Shown here one piece after another: positions 39,501-49,212 of a DNA stretch of 64,000 nt. The notes beneath the pieces were generated by a model that saw only the letters and a list, made by a program, of their open reading frames with translations, did no database searches and was not told where the DNA came from. Positions within the stretch are counted from its first letter, which is position 1, and each line of letters opens with the position of its first letter. The translations under genes and the position numbers were made by a program. Source of the DNA: Gliomastix tumulicola (taxonomy: Eukaryota > Ascomycota > Sordariomycetes > Hypocreales > Bionectriaceae); assembly GCA_001599755.1 (NCBI GenBank), contig BCHX01000005.1, positions 2,972,409 through 3,036,408 of the forward strand. The letters are read 5' to 3'.

Positions 39501-40530
39501 ACCAGGAAGAGGCACTGGTAGTTCCATGAAGTATTGCTTCTGGAACAGCCACCTTCATGTCCGAGAAGCTGCGGGCCAGCCGATGGGCGAGGTCTTCGTT
39601 TTTCTTCGACGACAGAAGGACTTGTTGCTTCGAGGAGTTGGCATGTGCTTGCTGGACGATTCTGCGCAGTCTGGTCTCCGGATGGCTCGTATCAGTCGCG
39701 ATCGATGCAGCGCCGGCTTTCATGACTCCCAGCATAGCGACCGGCGTCCACATGGACTTTTCGAAGCAGAGGGGCACGAGAGTCCCTAGCCCGACGCCCA
39801 AATCAGATACCAAGTAGGCAGCGAGTCTTGTCGAAAGGTCGTCCAGTTCCCGATACGTCAAGTCGCCGTCCCAGGCGCAGACAGCCGGCGCATCGGGCTG
39901 TCTAGTAGCCATATCGGCAAACAAGTCGTGAACGCAGGCATTGATGGCTTCCGGCACGACGGCGTTCCAGGACCAGATAGTAGACAGGTCCTGCGTGCTT
40001 ATCTTTCCGTCGTCGGGGGCCTTGCTCTTCGCACCGCTGGAGACTTCGGCATACAGTGTCTGTACAGCCCTCTCTAGTCGATGCGCCCATTCGTCTATTG
40101 GCGGATCTAGATTGTGGGCACAGCGCTCGATCAACGCCTTCCATCCGCCTGAATGATTGGTGAATCTGAGGACAGCCACATATCCTTCCGTTTCCAACAG
40201 TGCTTCTGCCGGCGCTCCATGGTCATCTTCGTCAATCACCAGCAGGAGCTTCGGACAGATGGCACAACGGCTTCCGGGGCCCGTCAGGAAGCCTGCTATA
40301 GCCTGATCCAGGCTGTTCTCTCTGGCAAACTGCGCAGCGAGTGAGAGTATCGTGCTGTCGAGATTTGGCTTGTATTCGTGATATTCAGCTCTGGTGCCAT
40401 TTCTCTTAGCTTCGGTCTCTGGAGGAGAGGTTTTATGGCGTACGACGGTTTGTCCACTATCATCGCCGAGGACAGCCAGCCAAACAGCGTATGCCGCCAT
40501 TGGCATGGTGATCTCCATTGACGCAGCCAT
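14114..40530 (-). CDS. Six-module nonribosomal peptide synthetase, about 8,740 residues
   Basis: One gene in four exons: 40530-32281, 32216-26910, 26840-21522 and 21460-14114. The three introns (64, 69 and 61 bp; donors GTATGT, GTAAGT, GTACGT; acceptors TTAG, ATAG, ACAG) are all phase 0, and each follows an Asn-Glu pair near the end of a C domain. Domain order: pC-A1-T1-C2-A2-T2-E2-C3-pC-A3-T3-E3-C4-pC-A4-T4-E4-C5-pC-A5-T5-C6-A6-T6-CT. All six carrier domains keep the phosphopantetheine serine (GGDS at residues 787, 1870, 3653, 5413, 7190, 8278). Release is by a fungal CT domain (SHAQYDG, His8477), which normally macrocyclises, and no thioesterase is present. The predicted product is a cyclic hexapeptide, D at residues 2-4. 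No described NRPS was recognised. The start ATG at 40530 follows no visible upstream exon, but one cannot be excluded. Confidence 0.96.
18590..22688 (-). other. NRPS module 5 (C5-pC-A5-T5), unusual A domain
   Basis: C5 reads SHALIDA (His6064, Asp6068) and is followed by intron 3 (21521-21461) and a partial C lobe. A5 has the core motifs FTSGSTGTPKG, YRTGDL and GKTDRR. However, the residue matching PheA Asp235 is Asn6814 (codon at 19897-19895), and the usual YGPAECT reads YGSAEVT. Specificity residues are N A F M T A G V A K. T5 serine is Ser7190. There is no epimerase. Confidence 0.82.
22689..28061 (-). other. NRPS module 4 (C4-pC-A4-T4-E4)
   Basis: C4 reads SHVLVDA at its active site (His4295, Asp4299) and is followed by intron 2 (26909-26841) and a partial C lobe. 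A4 is at about 4838-5358, with specificity residues D A F M I A C I G K. T4 serine is Ser5413. E4 has GHHLVVDLVSWR (His5592, His5593). Residue 4 is predicted D. Confidence 0.84.
28062..33450 (-). other. NRPS module 3 (C3-pC-A3-T3-E3)
   Basis: C3 spans about residues 2385-2800 and is interrupted by intron 1 (32280-32217). Its active site reads THALIDA (His2518, Asp2522), a DCL-type condensation domain. A C-lobe-only partial C domain follows at about 2806-2975. A3 specificity residues are D V R L V G T V T K. T3 serine is Ser3653. E3 has AHHLVIDLVSWR (His3831, His3832). Residue 3 is predicted D. Confidence 0.84.
33451..37980 (-). other. NRPS module 2 (C2-A2-T2-E2)
   Basis: Residues about 851-2360. 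C2 has an intact HHALYDG (985-991), as in LCL-type condensation. A2 is at about 1290-1815, with specificity residues D A I L L V A I E K. T2 Ser1870 lies in LGGDSITA, the variant usual before epimerases. E2 has AHHLIIDLVSWR (2053-2064), EGHGRE and VGWFTS, so residue 2 should be D. Confidence 0.85.
37981..40530 (-). other. NRPS module 1 (pC-A1-T1)
   Basis: Residues 1 to about 850. The protein opens with a C-domain remnant: residues 1-25 resemble the TAWALLLA helix of the C-lobe, and residues 50-170 are its degenerate end, without any HHxxxDG. A1 spans about 195-725 (FTSGSTGTPKG, GKTDRR). By hand alignment to PheA, its ten specificity residues read D V S V M I T V T K. T1 Ser787 sits in IGGDSVSA. 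With no epimerase the residue should stay L or be achiral. This is the initiation module. Confidence 0.85.
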
Positions 40531-40761
40531 TGCTCTCGAATAGTTGTTCGATTAGATCAAATTGTGTTAGTAGCTGTAATTTCGTTGGCTCAATGATCAA
40601 TGATAGACCAACACAGCGCATCTGTCAAGAGCGAGGACCGGCTGATGTGTTGCTCTCGAGTCCTGGGGATCACTGCTACATTCCCATTGCCGCACGCGAT
40701 GGACTTTTGTCCTTGTCGGGGCTCCCTTCGGCTCAGCGGAATGTATAACCAAGTTAAGACA

Positions 40762-40775
40762 CGGTCCGTGGTCCG
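40762..40775. promoter_or_regulatory. CGG-N8-CCG palindrome, possible Zn2Cys6 site
   Basis: CGG at 40762-40764 and CCG at 40773-40775 form an everted pair of triplets of the kind bound by Gal4-type cluster regulators. A single occurrence could be chance. Confidence 0.3.
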
Positions 40776-40928
40776 GTTAGTACGCTTGTTGATGTCGTGG
40801 AACCCTTGCTTAAGGCGCGGGACGGCACAGGTCTCAGTTTTCCAAGTCAAATGCCAATAGTCTCGACAGCGCAGACCACCCTGAAGATCACTAGCAGCCA
40901 ACGTCAGTCTACTTGTGTATGACCTACC

Positions 40929-40937
40929 ATATTTAAA
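40929..40937 (+). promoter_or_regulatory. TATA-like box of the aldo-keto reductase gene
   Basis: ATATTTAAA about 134 bp before the start codon at 41071, a plausible TATA element for plus-strand transcription. Confidence 0.35.
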
Positions 40938-41070
40938 GCTAGACAGATCCTAAGCCTCACATGAATCGGTCCTCCGATGAAGACAAGCCATTCGTCCAGA
41001 ACATGTGAAGAAGACGCAGTGAATCAGAAGGCACAGACGCCAAATACAAGCGCCACAGCGGATAGACAGA

Positions 41071-42587
41071 ATGACGGCCGACCTTCTCCCATCTCAAGGC
41101 AATGCCATCCCAGGTCTCACTGTCGACCATTCCCCGCCACCGAGTCCTCCCTGCAGTCACACTCCACTCAGTGAGTCCGGCGAGTCGTTCAGCGCTGCTT
41201 CTGCTGCTGCTGCTGCTACTACCAAGCCGACACCAGCACCCTCTGTGTTCACATCCAAGGTCGTGCCGGAGCCGCTCATGAGGTCCATTCGCTCAACCAA
41301 GGTTGAATACAGACGGGTCGGATCCAGCGGTCTGCGCGTGTCTGATCCCATCCTTGGAACTCTCGGCATGGGTGACACGAGATGGATGGACTGGGTCATG
41401 GACGAAGCTCAGGTAAGTCTGGACATTGACCAATCATCATGCCGTAAGGAGCTCACAAGGAATTCCCCCAGGCATCTGAACTGCTTCTCGCGGCGTACAA
41501 CGCAGGTATCAATACTTGGGGTACGAATGTCCCAAATGTCTCCTCATTTCCATTGACTGCAACTAACGTTATACAACGCCAAGATACCGCCAATGCGTAC
41601 AGCAACGGCGAATCAGAATCGATAATCGGTCGTACCATCAAGAGATTCGACATTCCACGACAGAAACTTGTTTTGATGACGAAAGTCGGAAGGATTGTCG
41701 GAGACACGGACGAGGGCGAATTTGTTGCATTTCTCGATGATGAAGTGAGCAAGAGCAAAGACTACGTGAATCAATACGGTGGGTGGCCATTTTTGTACTG
41801 CATCCATCGGCTTCCAGACCCCAAAACTGCTGGTTAGATACTGACATCGGTGCCAGGGCTGTCAAGAACCGCGATCCTCAGTGCGGTCGACCAATCATTA
41901 AGGCGGCTTCAAACCTCCTACATCGACGTGCTGCACATTCACCGGTGGGATCCTCACACTCCCATTGAAGAGACCATGGGCACTCTGCATGGTCTTGTGT
42001 GTGCCGGCAAAGTACGATACCTCGCAGCGTCATCAATGTGGGCATTCCAGCTCTGCCAGCTTCAAAATGTCGCAACTCGGCATGGCTGGACAGGCATCAC
42101 TGCAATGCAGTGTCATTACAATCTCATCTACCGCGAGGAGGAGCGAGAAATGCTAAAGTTCTGTGAATCTGCAGGCATCGGAGTACTCTCGGTACGTCCT
42201 TCCGAGACCCCAGTATGAAGAAGACCGAAACTGACATTGTCATTGGCCCAGTGGGCTCCTCTGGCCGAGGGCTACCTCGCTCGCCCGTTAGGTGCGTCCG
42301 GTGACACTGCTCGGTCGGCATCCAGCTCGCGCTTCGACTACGGAGTCTCAGCGGCAGACAGGGAGACCATAGTTCGCGCCGAGTTCCTTGCCAAGAAACA
42401 CAATGTCGCCATGAGCCATGTCGCCCTTGCCTGGCTGCGGAAGCGTGTCACCTCGACGATTGTGGGTATTAACAGCGTTTCCCGAATGGACGAGATCATC
42501 GCCTCGCGAGGCTTTCAGCTGACGGCGGAGGAAGACGCGAGCCTCAGCGAGCCGTATGTTCCTAAAGCAGTTCAGGGTCATTCCTGA
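41071..42587 (+). CDS. Aldo-keto reductase, likely tailoring enzyme
   Basis: Five exons: 41071-41412, 41472-41520, 41584-41778, 41857-42191 and 42252-42587, with canonical GT-AG introns of 59-78 bp, giving 418 residues. The AKR catalytic residues are visible: Asp131 and Tyr136 in DTANAYS, Lys164 in LMTKVG, and His in LHIHRWDP. SWAPLAEGYLAR and the C-terminal NADPH-binding segment (IVGINSVSRMDE) also fit. The family reduces carbonyls with NAD(P)H, often in secondary metabolism. Residues 1-70 are a Ser/Ala/Pro-rich, low-complexity extension not needed for the fold; a Met at about residue 70 is an alternative start. It is divergent from the NRPS across 540 bp and in the same direction as the prenyltransferase, so cluster membership is likely but inferred. 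Substrate unknown. Confidence 0.9.
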
Positions 42588-43217
42588 GGCTCGGGTTGTT
42601 TCTGCATGGGAAGGGCTCAGAAATTGTTGGATAGTAACCGCACCCACTATCGCAAGACAAATCATCATGACTTGCCCCCGAGCAATGCATTTGATAGACA
42701 AATATGCGCTCAGCGATGAATCATGTCCGATCCGGTAACAGCAGTGATATGCAATTGGCTCTTTGTACTTTCCGTGGAGTAAAGACGTATGCGGTATTCG
42801 GGTTTCACTGCTCCATTCTTCGGCCCTCATACCCTATCGGAGAATTCAAGCCGTCTTAGACATTTGGAAAGGGCTTCATTCCTGGATCGGCGGCTTGGCC
42901 TCCGGGCGTGCCGCGACACGGCGCAGCTGAGTTTGCAGGCTGCTACTCCTCAGTCATTTCCTGGTCTTAGATGCCGAGAATAGTTAGTTGCTGAGTACCG
43001 CTCGCCGCCGCTTCGGTTGCGAGGGACACGTTTTGAGAATGTCAGTTTAGACCACCTCACTGCAATGATACCATGTTGAATTCCAGCTGCATCTACCACC
43101 GCAGGCTCCAATGATTCGCGTTACATAAATCCGTCTTTCAACTATCAAATCCTAGGCTTGTCCGACGCTCAAGTCGACTCTTACACTCATTCTTGATACA
43201 CTGAAAACTTCCTCAAC
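42588..43217. other. Intergenic region upstream of the prenyltransferase
   Basis: Non-coding by inspection. It holds the reductase 3' UTR and the prenyltransferase promoter. No repeat or clear motif was seen. Confidence 0.5.
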
Positions 43218-44366
43218 ATGCCCCCGGCATGGCTAGCTAAGCCGGCATCGGCATTCCACAAAGTGGAACGGGACGCGTCCTTCCCTCTCGACTATCACGC
43301 GACCTCCTGGTGGCGATCGTCCGGGTTCATGCTCGCCGTTATGCTCGACAAGGCCGGGTACTCGGACGACGCCCAGTATCGGCTGCTCAAGTTCATCCGC
43401 GCCATCACGCCTATCCTAGGCAACTCCCACGCGTCTGGAACCCAGCACTGGAAGAGCTTCATGACAGACGACTATACCCCGATCGAGGTGAGCTGGGACT
43501 GGCGGGTCGGTGACCAACGGCCCAAGATACGCTTCTCGATTGAGCCCGTCGGACCGCATGCTGGGACGATCCTCGACCCTGACAATCGGTACGCTGCCCC
43601 TATGCTGCAGGGGTTTATGGCCAGGGCGCTGCCCAACGCTCAGCTCGAATGGCTTGCACACTTCCAACGAGAGCTCTGTGGGACGGATGCCATAGTCTCC
43701 GCCGAGGGACACTCGTCCAGAGAGTTCTATGCTTTTGACCTAGAGGAGAAGGATATCGTCAGCAAGGCGTACTTCTTCCCGGGTTTCAAAGCCAAAGCGA
43801 CCGGGCAGTCAAACTACCATGTCATCACGGACGCCATTGCCTCAGCACCGGGTAGCTCGCCCGAGAAGCTCCAAGCACTGAAAAATCTCCACGATTTCAT
43901 CGACGATCCCGAAAGCCCACATCTAGAGATGGACATGCTAGCAATAGATCTCGTGGAGCCGGATGACTCTCGGTTCAAGATTTATTTCCGCATAAGAGAT
44001 GGTAGCTTCGACTCCATACGCAATGCCATGACGTTGGGCGGTCGCTTGGATCACCAACCTGGGATGGAGCTAGGCCTTCAACGTGTACGCCAATTTTACT
44101 ATGACTCGTTGGGTCGGGGTGCAGAAAGCCCAGCAGACGGCACGAGTCTCCTCGACATCGACCATCGAACGGCCGGCATTCTTTACAACGCCGAGTTCAA
44201 GTACGGCAGCACCCACCCCAGAGTCAAGGTATATTTACCGGTCCGCCATTATGTGGAGAGTGAGGAGGCTATCATACATGCCCTGGACAAGCACTTTCGG
44301 AGAACCCAGTCCCCGAAAGTCGCCACGGTGTCTCAGTATCGGGACGCTATTTACACATCATTGTAG
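43218..44366 (+). CDS. DMATS-type aromatic prenyltransferase
   Basis: A single-exon protein of 382 residues. The ABBA-fold DMATS hallmarks appear in order: WWRSSGFMLAVML near the N-terminus, TPIEVSWDW (Glu90, matching the indole-binding Glu of fungal DMATS enzymes), KIRFSIEP (Arg105, diphosphate binding), SKAYFFPGFKA, RFKIYFRIRD with SFDSIRNAMTLGGRL, and RVKVYLPVRHY near the end. It is somewhat shorter than the usual 420-470 residues, but both ends align with the family, so it looks complete. These soluble enzymes transfer a dimethylallyl (or longer) group to indole, phenol or related aromatics. Lying 630 bp beyond the reductase next to the NRPS, it probably prenylates an aromatic residue of the peptide or a free amino acid precursor. 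Acceptor and regiochemistry cannot be read from the sequence. Confidence 0.92.
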   Translation: MPPAWLAKPASAFHKVERDASFPLDYHATSWWRSSGFMLAVMLDKAGYSDDAQYRLLKFIRAITPILGNSHASGTQHWKSFMTDDYTPIEVSWDWRVGDQRPKIRFSIEPVGPHAGTILDPDNRYAAPMLQGFMARALPNAQLEWLAHFQRELCGTDAIVSAEGHSSREFYAFDLEEKDIVSKAYFFPGFKAKATGQSNYHVITDAIASAPGSSPEKLQALKNLHDFIDDPESPHLEMDMLAIDLVEPDDSRFKIYFRIRDGSFDSIRNAMTLGGRLDHQPGMELGLQRVRQFYYDSLGRGAESPADGTSLLDIDHRTAGILYNAEFKYGSTHPRVKVYLPVRHYVESEEAIIHALDKHFRRTQSPKVATVSQYRDAIYTSL

Positions 44367-45152
44367 GTGACGTTTTGCCCATTTCACCGCTCCTCACCTA
44401 CCCCTGCTAACAGCCTCGCCGTTCTAAGTTCCCGAGAGGCGACGAGAACACGAAGCGGCCTACATACATACATCGGATGTGCCATAGAAGCCAACGGGGA
44501 ACTGCGCCTTACTTCGTATTTGAACCCCCGCCAAGCTATGTATAAGAGGCTGCAAGTGTAACTCGCACGTGTCCTAAAATCTAATCGTCTCTTCAGTGGG
44601 CTGTAATATGACCTGTTATCAAAATTACCTAGAGCCATTCAATTTTGGGGAGCGTGTTCAATGTCCACACGTGGATGAGTTGATAAACACGTCGACCAAG
44701 CATCTGATCTGAAATAAGCCACCTACCCTATACTAAATGATGCGAGCTCAAGCGCATCCACCAGACGTCCCTTTTTCACGGACCATAAATGGCTTTGGCA
44801 TATTGAACTGCCTCGGTATTATTATTTTTTTATGCCGGAGTCCTCAATATTCCCGACGCCCTTGTTTTCTGCAATGAATCTACACAAATACCTCATGTAT
44901 GTCCATTCTTCATCCCCCAAATGGTGAGGAGGACCCAACAATAGGCGTCATCTCATGTAGCCCGTTGGGGTGGCCGGCGACATCGTCTGTTCTGTATATA
45001 TTGAATCGAAATCCCGTTCTTTTGCAGCAGTTCACCACTGACTTCCCTTGTACTCCCCCACGCCGACAGCACCTTTTGCGAACGGTCGCAACGTCACCTC
45101 CACCGACTGATACATCTACACAAACACTACACTGAGACAAGATGTAAACACG
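44367..45152. other. Intergenic region upstream of the F-box-like gene
   Basis: No gene supported. It is AT-rich around 44815-44835. It probably contains the prenyltransferase 3' UTR and the promoter and 5' UTR of the gene at 45153. Confidence 0.5.
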
Positions 45153-46721
45153 ATGTCCTGGACAGTCTTCCCTACCGAGATCAAGCAGCAGATTCTGGCA
45201 TATCTACAGGACCTCAAATGCCGCCTTTACGAAACCCCCGATCAGCGACGTCTTCAGAGGCAAGCAAGCGGTGTGTCGCAGGCGTCCTATGCCAGCCTCT
45301 GCTGGGAGTGGAATTACTTCTTCGAGGCTGCCAACTTCCGGAGGCTCATCATCCACCAGGACGACATCGACACCTTCGGCCATCTCATCCTCAAGGGACG
45401 GAAGCAGCGTCCCCGCGCGCAAGACGTCCGCTGGATCTGGCTGCGCCTGGAGCTCCCGACCTACGATTGCTCGCGATGCGACGAGCCCGAGAGCCAGAAA
45501 GAGGCACGGGCGAATGAGACGATACTGGCCAGGTCCGTCCGGAAGCTTTTCAACATACTGAGGAGCTTCGACAAGAGCCACCCTGGCATAACCTTCGAGC
45601 TGAGCGCCGACTCGCCTGGCCTCATCCGCCACTACGCACAGGAGCTAGGTCCAGTATTCAGGGATACGGCGTGGGAAGTGGCGGGAGGGCGAAATCTGTC
45701 CAGGAGGCTGATACATGACCCATGGCACAAGTGGGCGTACGGTTATCGAGCAACCATCCCACGCAGTGCCGCCGTGCGAATAACGGGAAAGCCCCCTGGA
45801 CTATGCTTCACCCAGCGACACATCCCGCGCATCGCAGAACTGCCCACGGTCGGGGTCATCAAGACGTTCATGATCCGTGCCCAGTGCTACCGGCACTTCG
45901 CCGTGAAAGAAGGCCTCGAGCATATAATCAAGTCGTGCTCCGACCTACGCGATCTCTCGTATGAGACCTGGCAGGCTCTGAGCACGGACCGATTCTCCAA
46001 TCAGCCCCTCCGGGTTCGGGAATGGGAATACCTGATCTCAGACACCTTCAAGCACCGCCGCAATCTGCGGAAGGTCTCCCTATTCGAAGGCGCAAGCCGC
46101 TGCCACACCAAGGCCAACGCGGCCATCTGGACCTGGCGCGACCCAGCGGCGGGCTTGGGCGTAGCCTTGGCCGAGAGGAGCATGGACCTGGAGGAGCTGT
46201 ACGTGAACAACCTCGTCGACGCAAAGGAGTTCTTTGGGGAGTTCCGGAGCGAGGTCCCGAGCCCGAAGAGCGAGAAGATGTGGTGGAAAAATCTCAGGCG
46301 CGTCTCGTTGTTCACCCAGCTGCTCTCGCGCGAGTCGTTCGAGGACCTGATCAGAGCTGCAGGGCGCGCCGCCTCCAACATGCCGCGGCTCGAGTTCATG
46401 GAGCTGTGGTACGCCGGCAGGGAATGGCAGTGCCACTTTACGTACTGGACTTCGGAGCATCTACACGACACGCACAAGCTTAGGCTGCGAAGCTCGTGGG
46501 GTGGCCGACTGGACCCCGGCACAGTGGCGGTCTGGAGGAAGGCAGTTGGTGATCGGGGTAGCGGAATGGGCGTGGAGGCTATCCGCCAGGAAAGAGCATT
46601 AAGACTTCCGAAAGGGCGGGATGAGTTCTGTTCCTTGGTCCTGAAAGGAGATGTGTTGACGCGTACGACCCGACGGCAGATAGCAAATCGTAGCATTCAC
46701 AAGAACTCGGACTTTTCTTGA
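45153..46721 (+). CDS. Fungal F-box-like protein
   Basis: A single-exon protein of 522 residues. It opens with an F-box-like helix (the FPTEIKQQILAYL segment, residues 6-18) and a tryptophan-containing WEWNYFFEAANFRRL segment. These are followed by leucine-rich, repeat-like stretches (LRDLSYE, LRKVSLFEGA, LEELYVNNL, LRRVSLFT, LEFMELWYAG), the organisation of large lineage-expanded fungal F-box-like families. Such proteins are thought to recruit targets to SCF ubiquitin ligases; the target here is unknown. The start is the first ATG after a short leader. There is no sign that it belongs to the NRPS cluster other than proximity. Confidence 0.7.
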   Translation: MSWTVFPTEIKQQILAYLQDLKCRLYETPDQRRLQRQASGVSQASYASLCWEWNYFFEAANFRRLIIHQDDIDTFGHLILKGRKQRPRAQDVRWIWLRLELPTYDCSRCDEPESQKEARANETILARSVRKLFNILRSFDKSHPGITFELSADSPGLIRHYAQELGPVFRDTAWEVAGGRNLSRRLIHDPWHKWAYGYRATIPRSAAVRITGKPPGLCFTQRHIPRIAELPTVGVIKTFMIRAQCYRHFAVKEGLEHIIKSCSDLRDLSYETWQALSTDRFSNQPLRVREWEYLISDTFKHRRNLRKVSLFEGASRCHTKANAAIWTWRDPAAGLGVALAERSMDLEELYVNNLVDAKEFFGEFRSEVPSPKSEKMWWKNLRRVSLFTQLLSRESFEDLIRAAGRAASNMPRLEFMELWYAGREWQCHFTYWTSEHLHDTHKLRLRSSWGGRLDPGTVAVWRKAVGDRGSGMGVEAIRQERALRLPKGRDEFCSLVLKGDVLTRTTRRQIANRSIHKNSDFS

Positions 46722-47346
46722 TGGCATTAACCGAGACAGAATCATCGTCGTCCGCCCGATGTCGCTGGTGGCCATGATCCAGCAAGTGGACGGCCAGAAG
46801 TCTGATTTCATTGAACCAACGGCATTGTGTTGGGAATAGGGGCGCTTTCGCTTGTCGCGTCTGTGCTAACCACATCCTTGTCACCGCGCGCTGCTTATTA
46901 TGTTCCCTTCGTCATGGGGGCCGTGCATTTATATCAGCTTGCACTCCGGCCTCCACGAGATCAAGGTCATTCCGTCGCAGCTGGTCCTTCGATATGAGTA
47001 CATCCATCTACTACAATCCTCACGAGAAGGCCGAGCACGATCCGTCGGGGAGGGAGGGGATCAGGGCTCTCCGGATATGGCCGTATGTCGCACCGAAGCT
47101 GCTCACTGCCTGGACCCGACAACCGGAAATTGAGAGCCGTTTATCGTAGTATATTGTTGAATGTAGGGTTTCGGAGATCGTCGGTTGTTGAACTTCGGCT
47201 TACGTGCTGGGGGCCGTCTCCAATGCAGTACGTACCACTGCATTTGATGTGTACCTGCATGCCTGCATTCCCACAACATTCCTTTTCCAAGCTCTGCGTT
47301 CGAATATAGTAGACTTGCGATCCTACGGCCGTGAAAACTGAGTCCT
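46722..47346. other. Convergent intergenic region
   Basis: Between the F-box-like gene (plus) and the hypothetical gene (minus, ending 47347). Several overlapping short ORFs occur on both strands, but none has recognisable content. Confidence 0.5.
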
Positions 47347-48160
47347 TCATGAGCGGAATCCTTCACAATGGCGCACGATCTGTTCAATCTCCCTAGACCT
47401 CTGACTTCCATCATACCGCACGACTGGAGACTCAACGCGCTCATAGTGACCAAATCTTCCCCTATCAATGGGAGAGGCTTCAGCATGGCCCTTTGTCCAC
47501 CGCATGCCCAAAGCGTCGATGACGGAGAGGAAAGGAGTCGGTGGGCGGTTGGTATGCGACCAGATGATGTCCCGTCGGATGTAGTCTCGCTTCTCGAAAA
47601 GCAACAACGATTGCGCCCTGTAAGATTTGTTAAAAAGACGGGTTGTCGAAAATTTGGGCGAAGAGAATGCCACGGTACATGAAATCACGGCAGCCAAAGT
47701 ATCTGTTTCCGATAATGGCAAAGCCAAAGAATTGAAGTCCGTGGGACATGAGAGCTGAGAGAAGTAGTCCCAAGGTCAGACCTTCTGCGACTAACAGCTG
47801 AAAGGTGCGTGCAGAGCTGGCCGAAGCCCGCTTGAAGGGAACCGGCTTCAGGTTCAGTCTTCCCGGCTTGAATTGCGGCTCACGGCCACCGGGCCCAGGG
47901 CTATACTCCGAGACGAAATTCACATCCATGCCCAGTCGCGCGCCCTTGAAGCCCAAAACCGGCTTCGCGAAGTCGATCTTGTAGACAACGTGGTTCTTGG
48001 TCGGGTTGGCCCGAGTCACCGCAGTGTCTGTGGTCGACATGGAGAGGAACTCGACAAAGATGGCTTCTATTTGGGCTGAAATGAACTCGATGCTAATGTG
48101 AGTAGAGCCATCTGATAGATTGTAGCCATCCTTGTCGGTCTGTCCCGGTGCCAGAGGCAT
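47347..48160 (-). CDS. Hypothetical protein, two exons
   Basis: Not recognised. Two ORFs join cleanly: exon 1 48160-47679, a 61-bp intron 47678-47618 (GTACCG donor, TTTTTAACA branch region, ACAG acceptor, phase 2) and exon 2 47617-47347, giving 250 residues. Residues 115-155 are hydrophobic (LLVAEGLTLGLLLSALMSHG and FFGFAIIG), which suggests one or two membrane segments or a buried core. The N-terminal 110 residues are polar, with a Pro/Gly-rich stretch. The second exon is basic and polar (EKRDYIRRDIIWS). The joined reading is free of stops and similar in composition on both sides, which supports the intron. The start at 48160 is the first ATG of the frame. Confidence 0.6.
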
Positions 48161-49212
48161 GATGGAAAAGCGAAGGAAATAGCTTGAAGAGAGGGATATA
48201 GTTTGAAGAGACGAAGACTTTTGGAGCGTGTATATCGTAGCAGAGGTTGAAATGCATAAGGAGGGCTCGGTGCGTAGAAAGGTAGGAAGGAATTTTAGGG
48301 CGTGGGTGTGAAATAGTCCGTCTAAAGACTCTTGAAACCGTGACAGAACTTCCAGACCACCAGATCTAACGAACGCGTAAGGACGCTACTGTCACTATAT
48401 GTACCAGAAGAGTCATCCCCTGTGACAAACATTTCTTTTTGTGAATATAGGTTAGACGAGGCGTCAATCTCTTGGTTTGCTGGTCGGTGAGGCGAAGTCA
48501 CAGTCTTCCCTCTGCATTCATTTCATGAGGTTCACGAAAGTTTGCCAACACCTCACTACTCAGGTGACTCCAAAACAGTAATTCACATTACAAGAAGATT
48601 GTTCGAGACACTCATAATCCATAACCAGCATAAGTGATGTACCATCCAGCCACAAAGTTGGTCAGATGGTAGTGGAGAATGCTCCCAGGGAAAAGGTGCT
48701 GTAGTAGGGGTCAATGTCAGATGTAAAGAAGCTTCTGTCTGTTCAATGCTCTGGACAGCTTCACTCGAAAGCCCTGGTGCATTCCGTACAACCAGTGGCT
48801 TTAACGTTCCGAATGCCTCCGTGGCCGCTGGCTTTTGTCACCAACACATGTAGATGGGAACCTCGTCATATGACAGAACGGTCAGTCAGCGCACCGCTTA
48901 TACGCCCTCAAGATCAATTCACCTCCCTTTCCAATCTTATCCTCTCGTCACTGAGTAGTCACTAGCGACTCTACCGTCTATCAAGCCTTGGCCTCGACTC
49001 TCCGCTTCAGAGTCGCAGGCCTTAAAATGGAAATGCGGAGACAAGCCGGGGACGATGAGTGAAGGCAAAGTTACAAAGAAACATGGCTATTTTAATGGTA
49101 TGTGTGTAATGAAATTCCGACCGCTACCCCTAATGGATTCAGACATGAGTAACAAAGCAAACCATATATCCAAACTCCTTCCCATAACCGTCTATCAATC
49201 TTCTAATTCTAA
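48161..49212. other. Intergenic region, about 1 kb
   Basis: Upstream region of the hypothetical gene and 3' side of the RTA1 gene. Small ORFs such as 48714-48965 are not supported. No repeats were seen. Confidence 0.5.

Larger units (their letters stand above)
40531..41070. promoter_or_regulatory. Divergent NRPS / aldo-keto reductase promoter
   Basis: A 540-bp bidirectional intergenic region. It contains CCAAT-like and TATA-like elements and a CGG-N8-CCG palindrome, and would allow co-regulation of the NRPS and the reductase. No ORF of note was seen. Confidence 0.6.

Noticed and set aside
14114..40530. Four separate NRPS genes
   Set aside because: The ORF ends fall at perfect phase-0 GT-AG introns inside the same conserved motif, and each downstream ORF begins in the middle of a C domain, so one gene is far more likely.
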